Shown here: positions 55,976 to 64,000 of the stretch, piece by piece
How the letters are laid out: each line of letters opens with the position of its first letter
Position numbering within the stretch: the first letter of the stretch is position 1
Origin: Papio anubis
Taxonomy: Eukaryota > Chordata > Mammalia > Primates > Cercopithecidae
DNA length: 64,000 nt
Assembly (NCBI RefSeq): GCF_008728515.1
Contig: NC_044976.1
Span: 211,855,467 to 211,919,466, forward strand
Direction of reading: 5' to 3'
Made by a program: the position numbers and the translations under genes
The notes under the pieces: model-generated
Database searches by the model: none
What the model was told of the DNA's origin: nothing
Seen by the model: the letters and a program-made list of their open reading frames with translations, nothing else

Positions 55976-58213
55976 TCAACACATAATTACGAATTAGAAT
56001 TGTTATTATCAGTATATTATGTCATTCATTTGGGGGATCAAAAGTCTCAAGGATACTGTAGAAAGTTTCTAGAGTTTAACTCCAGAGGACATCAACAGTA
56101 ATAATATTTTACTAATAACAAAATTATTAATATAACCAAATAACATTGTCACTTTGGTGCATTTCTTTACATTTTCATCAGGAGATGCATCATGTCTTCC
56201 ACAGTATCTACACTATTGTGCATCATCTATATTAACAAGCATCGAGTCTCATAAAGGTTTGTTCTACCATGATTAAATTTAACATCATGTTAACTCTAGG
56301 AACAGTGAAAAGCACAATGGTGGCAGATGGGAACATGAAAAGCTTTCTAGTTCATCTTAATACTTTTGAATCAGCAGGTCTTCAACTCTTGGAAATTTTA
56401 CAAAGCAGAAACTCCACCATCCCATATGGAAAGCTAATTGCTTTCCTTTTTAACGTATTTATTCTTAGACCAGTCTGTGCATCATCTGGAGCAGACTGAT
56501 GATTAGCTGACAAAATTGTTTTATCTTGCCTACTGGCACCAACAGACAGCACAGAGCCTTTGAAAGTTGACTTTAACTGCCACTGCACACCAGAAACGGA
56601 TGTGTGCTTGCAAAGACAGCTGTCTTTTTCCCCATTCTTTTCCCCTATTTTAATGATCAGATCTGATTAACCATTTCTTCAATGTTCTTGATAGTGTTTA
56701 TCTGGTCTATATAGCAAAAATATGAGCTGTAGAGATGGTAGGACAAGGGAGGTTAAAAAAATTGTAACCAGACTAGAACAGAGCTGATTTCCATATGAAC
56801 TTCAGAGCTAAAATGGTGGAAATTTCACCCTAAAGAATTTCCAGAAACTTCCAAATACACTCCTGTGATATTTTTCTATCCACTCATTGTCTTCATTTTA
56901 AGCAGGCACACTGAATTCTAACAGACTGTTAGGGAAAAGTAGGTACACTGAAACCTCCTCCAAGAAACAACTATTTTAGACTCTTTGATACAGTGAGTGT
57001 TTAAAATAAATGAAAATACACTTCGCTGAAATCTGGTGGATGAGAGGAACAAAAGCCAAAATCACTTCCTATTTTGCCTTCAACTGCCTTGGCTTATAAT
57101 CCAATTGTAGAGTCTCACAGTTTTGTTCTATATAAGGAAATATTTATTCTCTGGCTAGAAAAAGAGCTCAACTACCCTTCCAATATTTATTCTAGAACAG
57201 AAATTGTTTTACTAGGTACAGAGTTACCAGTGAACAGTGGTTGGAAAAAAAGGATGGGAGCTTCAGGCCTGCTGTAGAAACTCCTTAAACTGGCTAACCA
57301 GGCAAGTCTCCTGTCTTTGCAAAATGTCAGGTTATCTTTCAAATTCACGAGCATAACGCATGACCTCAATCAGCTCAGCGCTCAGCTGCAGCTTACCTAT
57401 TCATCAAACATCACAGTTAATCTAAGCAGTTTTGCTTCCATAACCCAAAGCTCCCTATCCTATATGTTTTTCAGTACTTTGTAATCTCATATTGTAATTC
57501 TATACCAAAGAAGAAAAAAAAAAAAAAACCTTGTAGAACAAACCCTTAATTGTACTGATTTTATGATTAGAAGAAACAGGACAGGAGATAAAGGAACAAG
57601 AAGGGAAGAAGTCACGACGACAAAAATTTACTCTAGTGAAACAAATGGAAAAATACTTAAGCATGACAAAGAAATCACAAAATTGTTCCTTTAGTTAGGG
57701 TCAGCAGTCGTTCCCCTCGGTGATGAATGTCGAGGCTTCCAGGCAAAGGTTCTCAGCTCTGTCTCAGGCATAGACAGTCCATCTCCTCTGCAGATGGATG
57801 TGGCCCTGCCAGGCTGGATTGACATTTCACAGTCCCTTCAAGCCTCATGATGCCACGGTTCTGTGAACAGCAAGCTACAGTTCAAAGGTGAATGACCACG
57901 ATTTCTCATCTGATGAGAAATCAGAATGCCACAAATAATATTGAAATGAAAAGGAACGCTTGATTGTAAAAAAGTTCAAATAACCCTCAAAGCCAAACAG
58001 AATTTCCCTGGATGTTGATCCAACTTTAACATCTGCCAAAAAGCAGTTTAACTTCAGTTTGGCAAAACACTTGTGCATTTAACTCAGGGACAAGAATGCA
58101 ACCTCACTGGGAATAATTTAGCCCACATGAAAGCAAATTAGCAGCCTAATTGTGGGGACTGTAATTAACAATAGAAATAATCTTTTTAAAATTTGTTTTA
58201 ATTTAATTTTTAA
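55976..58213. other. Unassigned 2.2-kb stretch
   Basis: The largest block here free of recognisable repeats. Frames of 60-76 codons, none similar to a known protein. A short poly(A) run near 57,510. If this window holds conserved noncoding DNA, this block and 60,346-62,360 are the most plausible places. Confidence 0.4.
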
Positions 58214-58341
58214 TTTTTTTTTTTAAGAGACAAGGTCCTGCCATGTTGCACAGGCTGGTCTCGAACTCCAGGCCTTAAGTGATTCTCCTGCCTCAGCCTC
58301 CCAAAGTGCTGGGATTACAGGCATGAGCCACAATGCCCAGG
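58214..58341 (-). mobile_element. Alu monomer-length fragment
   Basis: 'aagagacaaggtcctgcca', 'ggctggtctcgaactccagg' to 'gccacaatgcccaggc': only the left monomer, with a T-rich end. It may be an old free left monomer (FLAM) or a truncated Alu. Confidence 0.8.
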
Positions 58342-58965
58342 CTTGGAAATGTTCCTTACGCATTTATCAACATGGCTGCAGCTATCCATAATAACCCAGG
58401 AAAAGTGCATGAAATATTTTAATTGGCTTTCTGACTGATTACCATTTTTACTTCTTATCATGAGTACATTCCTAGTGGCATCTAAATCATTGTTTCCTTT
58501 CTGTGTTCAAGACTAATCACTCCTGTGTGTTTTAAATCACCATGAGATTCTGGCAACAAAGTAAAAGTAGAAATCTGAATTTATGGATTATAATGTTCAT
58601 TGACTCTACTCCTCCTTCAAGCAAATAAAATTTATAGATGCAATAAGAAACAAAAATATCTGATACGAATGTAATTTTCTTCCTAGGGAAAACTCAGAAT
58701 TCGTTTTTAGGTCATTTGTTTTGTAGCCAACTCATGCCCCTGCCCCACAAACACACAGATATACAAAATTATTCTACTGTCCTTTCCATGATCAAGCATT
58801 AGCCTTGCATCGGGCCAAGTTGCACACACATTTTTTTAGTGGCCTCTTTTTCACCTTAGGCTCCATCAGTCTTTAAAGGGCCAGGAATCCCAAAACATCA
58901 CTAGAATTCCATGTAGTTCCCTCAAGTTCCTGCATGGATGTCAGGCCTAGCTCATAGCATCCCAG
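58342..58965. other. Unassigned stretch
   Basis: Nothing recognised. Confidence 0.4.
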
Positions 58966-58967
58966 TG

Positions 58968-59352
58968 TCTCAGTCTGTTTGGGACGTCATAACAAAGTAT
59001 TATAGACTGACTGGCTTAAACAACAGAAATTTATTTCTCACAGTTCTGGAGGCCGGGAAGTTCAAGATCAGGGAGCTGACTGGTTTGTTTCCTCAGTGAG
59101 GGCCCACTCCCGGGCTTGCAAAGGGTCACCTTCTCAGTGAATCCTCAGTGAATCCACGGCAGAGAGAAAAAGAGCTCTGGTCTCTCTTCCTCCTCTTGTA
59201 AGAGCACTAATCCCATCATGGGGGCTCCACCCTCATGACATCATCTAAAGCTAATTAGCTCTCAAAGGACACACCTCCAAAGAGCATCACGCAAGGCTTC
59301 GAGTTCCAATATATATATTCTTGGTGGACACACACTTTCCATCCATAACACC
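58968..59352 (-). mobile_element. MaLR LTR (MLT1/MST-like)
   Basis: 'tcagtctgtttgggacgtca', 'aacaacagaaatttatttct', 'cacagttctggaggccggg', 'gggggctccaccctcatga' and 'tccatccataacac' match the complement of MLT1/MST LTRs. A small duplication 'tcagtgaatcc' occurs near 59,134-59,154. Confidence 0.8.
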
Positions 59353-59865
59353 CAGAAATGAGCATGAATAACCCATGTGCTTGCCATCCACCCCTTACGC
59401 CTACTCCTAGTGGTGGGCTGGTTTCTCTGCGTTGGCTATCTGTCTTTTCCAACAATGAAGTCCCTGTCCTAAACTGCCCAGGACCCAAAGCCCTCCCTTC
59501 TACCTGCTGGTCCCCCTCCTCTGACTGCAGCCTGACCCTCGGTTGGGAGCGGACATCACTCACAGGCACTCTTCTAACTTGCTAGCTCACAGCTTTGAGT
59601 TCAATGGTGGGCTCCTCATCATTGGGCTCTAGGCAAGCATCAGGGCTAGATGAAGTCTGAACATGTCTGGATGCACAAGCACCATGCCCCTTGCCTGTCC
59701 CGCAGCGGCTCCTGAGTGAGCATCTCGAGTTCTGTCAATGCTTAGTTTTCATCACCTGTCCGCTTTGGGAGGCAGAAAATGTTCCTGCACCCAGCATCTC
59801 CTCTGGCTCTGTCTTCCCTGAAGCTGACCACATGCCTCATGTCCAAGCCTCAGGTAAAAAATCAT
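59353..59865. other. Unassigned G+C-richer stretch
   Basis: Frames of 75-104 codons on both strands, overlapping the LTR edge; no recognisable protein. Confidence 0.4.
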
Positions 59866-60345
59866 AGTGAAATATACATAACATAAAATATACCATCTTA
59901 ACTATTTCTAAGTGTACAATTTAGTGGCATTAAGAACATTCACAGCCGGACATGGTGACTCACACCTGTAATTCCAGCACTTTGGGAGGCCAAGGCAGGC
60001 GGATCACAAGGTCAGAAAATGGAGACCATCCTGGCTAACACGGTGAAACCCCATCTCTACTAAAAATACAAAAAATTAGCCAGGCATGGTGGCGGGCGCC
60101 TGTAGTCCCAGCTACTTGGGAGGCTGAGGCAGGAGAATGGAGGCACAGTTTGCAGCGAGCCGAGATCACGCCACTATGCTCCAGCCACAGAGTGGGACTC
60201 TGTCTCAAAAAAAAAGAACATTCACATTGTTGTGCAACCATCACTCCCATCCAGAACTCATTTTGTCATGCAAAACTGGAACTCTGTATGCACTGAACAA
60301 TAATTCTCCATTTCCCCCTTTCTTCAAAGAAACCGTTTTGATGTA
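59866..60345 (-). mobile_element. L1M (L1ME-like) 3' UTR split by an Alu
   Basis: 'aacataaaatataccatctt', 'aagtgtacaatttagtggc' before the Alu and 'cacattgttgtgcaaccatc', 'cagaactcattttgtcatgc' after it match the complement of ancient L1M 3' UTR sequence. Confidence 0.7.
59945..60213 (+). mobile_element. AluY-like with perfect target duplication
   Basis: 'gccggacatggtgactc' to 'tgggactctgtctc' with a 13-bp duplication 'aagaacattcaca' at 59,932-59,944 and 60,214-60,226. A right-arm deletion removed the usual 'cgtgaacccggga' region. Confidence 0.94.
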
Positions 60346-62360
60346 AAAGTCACTGCATAAAACAAGCCTGGGTCAACCCAGAGGCTTTAAAGAACACAGA
60401 TACTTGTTAAGGCGCTTGGTCAACATGATCTTTTTTAAAGGATTAGAGGCCACCATGGATAATCTTTTCTAGGGACTGAGGATAAGAGATGAGTCGGTTC
60501 CACATGATAGATTTAATTACTATCATCCACATCATTCCACCTAAGCTCTTCCTATTTCACTCTCGCTTGGCTCTCAAACGATAAAATATGTGGTGTGTGT
60601 GACGCTTGCTCTTGGTACACCATGATCCTGCTATACTTCTCATCCATGGCTTATTTACACACCTTCTTTTAACTACTTGAAGGGGAAACAAACACAACAG
60701 AAAGAGCAATGACATTTTTCAACTGTCACCTGCCAGACAGATTTAATTGTGTAAACAAGGTAACAGAAATTTAAGTCACATATATGCGAATAGTCAAGCA
60801 TCTGGTTATTTTGGAGAGAACCAAAATAACTATCCCTTCATCTGTGTTAACTCTGACTCCAATAGCTCTAGAAAACCAGATGTCCTAAGTATTTTTACTC
60901 CGTGTCACAGAAAATTAGGCCACTAAGTCATAACTGTGTAAGAAGATTATAAAGTTAGGGAAGGTCTCTGCACTGTTGCTCACTTAAGTATCCTAATCCT
61001 ACCATAAGAGGTAAGTCAATGACAGCCATAGGAATCCTACAAGGGAATCTGAGAAGCCACCTGTTCTGCTCACCCATAAGCTAAAGTGACATCATCCAGC
61101 ATCACCAGTCACAGGAAATGGGGTGTAACAATAGTGGAAGTCGGGGACAGTGGTTCATGGAATGATGAAAGTGATAAAACTACATGTTCTAATTAGTGCG
61201 GCATTGTGACTGATAAACTTTTACCCCATTTACTGCATATAATGAACTAGGGGCAATTACGGTAGTTATTTTACAGCATAATATTTTTGTTTTGTTTTAC
61301 ACTTTTCACCAAGACTTTTTCCAGAAACTACTGGGTAGGATAGGAAGAAGGACATGGAATAGCATCAAGAGGAAATTCAGACAATACCAAGGATAAAATA
61401 TTAGAAGGAAGCTATTCATTCCTACTGGAAATCAAAGGAGAAAACAAGCTTAGATAAGGCTATAGTGGAGGCTGCCAACGTAGGGGACACTCCTTGTGAA
61501 GTCTAATGGACCACACTGTAATATGGAAGGGGTCTTCATTCATACCTCTGTGTGGTCTCTGTCCCTGCTCAATGCTCATAAATGGAAGGTGTGTCTTCAG
61601 AAATCTGTCATCTAAAGCTGGGGCTTAAAGCCACCAGTGGATTTCTGAGACCTTTATCCACGAGACACACAGGTTTAAGTACAACCACCCAGGAGCAAAT
61701 GACATTCTCCTCTTTATCCAAGACAAGCCTTGGAACACTCGCCTGGCTTGAAGCCTAGAAGGCTGCTGAGTGTTGGAGGTCACACGGGTAGGCACCATCT
61801 CCACCCTCTTGGGCATTTGTCTATTTTTCCCAATTAGATTTGTGATGTGGGAAGGCCAAATGGAAAACCACAGGGGAAAAGCTACAGGAAGAAAAAAAGA
61901 GAAAAGCCAAAGAGGCAAAAGGCAGACTTTCACAGGAAAATGTGGCCATTTAAAATGAGACCAAGAGATACGGAGATGGGATTTTTTGGATTTAAAAATC
62001 ACACTCGGAATCCTGCCGACTTGACATGGTGCCCTTCTCATTCCCATGTCAAAGTTTCTGTGGCAGATGGCAAGGAGCACAATGACCCAAAAATGTCAAC
62101 CCTTTTTTCTTATAATAAAGAGAAGCTATCGAAAATACACAAAACAGTGGAGGGGAAAAAAAGCAAAAAGGAACTGACTGAGAGCCCTTATTCTGCAGGA
62201 ATGGGGCAATACATTCTGGTCCCCTGAAGTTCTGATTTTTCATAAAACATAGTTTATGCTCAACAATGATGGTGACTTTATGTGTCTCACCTTTGAAAGA
62301 ATTCCCCTCTCAGGACAGCCATTCTTGCCAGGCTTTTGTGCACTCCTCAGAACTCATATT
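60346..62360. other. Unassigned 2-kb stretch with opposing open frames
   Basis: No repeat recognised. A 151-codon minus-strand frame (61,625-62,080) overlaps a 126-codon plus-strand frame (61,847-62,227, very lysine-rich). Neither resembles a known protein and the overlap is what A-rich sequence produces by chance. I do not call a gene. Confidence 0.4.
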
Positions 62361-62364
62361 TAAT

Positions 62365-63490
62365 CTTAGGATAGAGAAATAGACATGTTTGTGCTGGCTC
62401 CCTTTTTATGCAAATATAGCAATCTAAACATATTGTTCCGCAACTTATTTTTTTCCATTTAATATATTGAGGATATTGTTCTGTAGTTATTCATCTATTT
62501 ATTCATTCAATAAATATTTATCAAATACCCACTAGAAGCAATGCATTGACCCAGACATTTGGCACAGCAGTGAACAAACTAATGTCTTTGCTCTGGAGAA
62601 GCTAATGCTTAGTAGAGGGGATCACAGGACACATCAGGGTCCAATAAATATGTACTATATCCGATAGTAATACGTATTACTCTAAAAACTTAAAGCAGGG
62701 TTTGGGGAGGGGGAAACTTGCTTTATGTGAGGATATTTCGGTAGTGGCCTCAAGACAAGATCAAGCAGCCATCAGAGGAAAGTCGCCCAGACAGAAAGAA
62801 GAGCACATGCAGAGGTCCTGAGACCAGCGTGTGATTATCCACACTGAGGAGCAGCAGGAGGTCACCATGACTGCCATGGAGTAAGTAAGGGAGAGTGATA
62901 GAAAATGAGGTCAGAGAATGAGGAGGAAGGCAGATTACATAGGCTCCTGTAGCCTGTGGTCAAACATTTGGCTTCTACTCTGAGTAAGATGGAAAGCTGC
63001 TAGTAAGTCGAGAGTGGAGGAGGGACCTACAAGATGTACATTTCAGAAGACTGATCGTTCTGACTGCTATGCTAAGAAGCTGCAGGCAGCAAGGCTGGAA
63101 ACAAGGAGACCCATTAGGACACAGTTACCACAGTGTAGGCAGAAGGGGAGGCTGGCATGGACCAGCGTCGGTAGACATGGTGGGTGGTGGTCAGTTTCTG
63201 GATACCTCATGAATGTTGGGCTGCCAAGAATTGCTGATGGACTGCTTGTCAGGAGTGGAAGAGAAGAGCCAAGGAGACTCTGCTTTCTAGCCTGAGCTAC
63301 TGAAAAGAGAGAGTCGTTATTTACTGAAACGGGAAAAGCAAGCCTGGGACAGGAGAGGTGATCAAGACATTGTTTTAGACAGGGTAGGTGTGATATGCCT
63401 AGCAGAGTTCCAAGTGGAAATGCCAAGGAGGCTACAGATATATGAGTCAGGAAGCAATGAAGAGGCTGGGGAGGGGCATACCTATGTAGG
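62365..63490 (-). mobile_element. L1M tip followed by a long L2
   Basis: 62,365-62,485 ('acatattgttccgcaactta', 'atttaatatattgaggatat') is L1M minus strand. From 62,488 an L2 runs on the minus strand: 'attcaataaatatttatca', 'gcacagcagtgaacaaacta', 'catgcagaggtcctgagacc', 'gaatgaggaggaaggcagat', 'cttctactctgagtaagatg', 'gttctgactgctatgctaag', 'tgtcatcatatagatggtg'. All match the complement of L2 in order. Confidence 0.8.
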
Positions 63491-63577
63491 AGCTGTCATC
63501 ATATAGATGGTGTTCTGAGACATGAATTCATTGGCATATGTTACCTACGGTCCATTCAGACTTCCCTTGTTTTTTGT

Positions 63578-63579
<2 letters not shown>

Positions 63580-63611
<32 letters not shown>

Positions 63612-63612
63612 T
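63580..63612. repeat. (ATT)n microsatellite
   Basis: Pure ATT units adjoining the Alu 3' end. Confidence 0.93.
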
Positions 63613-63856
63613 TGAGATGGAGTCTCACTCTGTCGCCCAGGCTGGAGTGCAGTGGCACAATCTCGGCTCACTGCAAGTTCTGCCTCCTGGATTCAAGTGA
63701 TTCTCCTGCCTCAGCTTCCTGAGTAGCTGGGACTACAGGCGCCCGTCACCTCGCTCGGCTAATTTTTTGTATTTTTAGTAGAGACGGGGTTTCACCGTTT
63801 TAGCCAGAATGGTTTTGATCTCCTGACTTTGTGATCCGCCCACCTTGGCCTCCCAA
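63613..63856 (-). mobile_element. AluY-like, 5'-truncated, monkey-type variants
   Basis: 'gagatggagtctcactctg' to 'ccaccttggcctccca', lacking the first ~45 bp. Its complement has 'gccgagcgaggtgacgggc', close to the cercopithecid 'gccgggcgaggtggcgggc'. Confidence 0.9.
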
Positions 63857-64000
63857 TGTAATTTTATCTTATTAAAGTTCGGGGTACGAGTGAAGGATGT
63901 GCAGGTTTGTTGCATAGGTAAACATTTGCCACGGTGGTTTGCTGCACCTATCAACCCATCACCTAAACAGGCTAAGTTTTAAGCCTGTATGCATTAGTTA
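63857..64000 (-). mobile_element. L1P 3' end, continues beyond the window
   Basis: 'ttattaaagttcggggtac', 'aggtttgttgcataggtaaa', 'ggtggtttgctgcacctatc' and 'cccatcacctaaacagg' are the complement of the primate L1 3' UTR. The element runs off the right edge, so its full length is unknown. Confidence 0.88.

Noticed and set aside
61625..62227. Overlapping 151-codon (-) and 126-codon (+) open frames
   Set aside because: Neither resembles a known protein; the plus frame is just A-rich sequence read as lysine. No splice, promoter or retrocopy evidence supports a gene.
1..64000. Prokaryotic-style operons, insertion sequences, tRNA/rRNA clusters or defence systems
   Set aside because: The sequence is dominated by primate retroelements; no such genes are present on either strand.

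Overview
The window is ordinary primate nuclear DNA and I can support no intact protein-coding gene in it. It is A+T-rich and filled with Alu, L1, L2, MIR, MaLR/ERV LTR, mariner (MADE1), Tigger and hAT (MER1) copies, so it is intergenic or deep intronic. One young Alu (29,330-29,644) carries the variants 'gctcaagcctgtaat', 'gccgggcgaggtggcgg' and 'gagatccggccactg'. These mark Old World monkey AluYR-type elements, so the likely source is a macaque, baboon, vervet or relative rather than human. This is inferred from remembered subfamily motifs.

Layout. 0-6 kb: a MADE1-type hairpin, two LTR-derived pieces and old L1/L2 fragments. 6-13.5 kb: an L1 3' end, an LTR split by an Alu, an L1MB, a degenerate U2 snRNA copy, a 5'-truncated L1P and an L2. 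14.1-15.6 kb: a decayed retrocopy of the DEAD-box helicase gene DDX55 on the minus strand, abutting an L1 3' end in the same orientation. 16-24 kb: an ERVK-type solo LTR with target duplication, an MLT1 LTR, L1 remnants, Alus and a 28-bp minisatellite. 24-35 kb: two unusual inverted duplications, nested MER1/Alu, L2/Alu and MIR/Alu structures. 35-48 kb: THE1 and MST LTRs, further ERV LTRs, L1M and long L2 copies. 48-64 kb: MIR, L2, a Tigger1 transposon holding two later Alus, MaLR LTRs, L1M, and an L1P running off the right edge.

The two best signals are rearrangements rather than genes. (1) A 137-bp block at 28,528-28,664, inside an Alu, is an inverted copy (132/137 identical by eye) of 28,003-28,139. 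This looks like a template-switch insertion. (2) An Alu plus 215 bp of unique-looking flank at 24,322-24,831 is bounded by a 13-bp direct repeat, and the flank is an inverted, about 95% identical copy of DNA beside another Alu 10 kb away (34,433-34,647). I found no CRISPR array, operon, phage or other system, and I do not claim one. Repeat family names come from recalled consensus sequences and need a RepeatMasker run; boundaries are usually good to about 10-20 bp, less for old elements.
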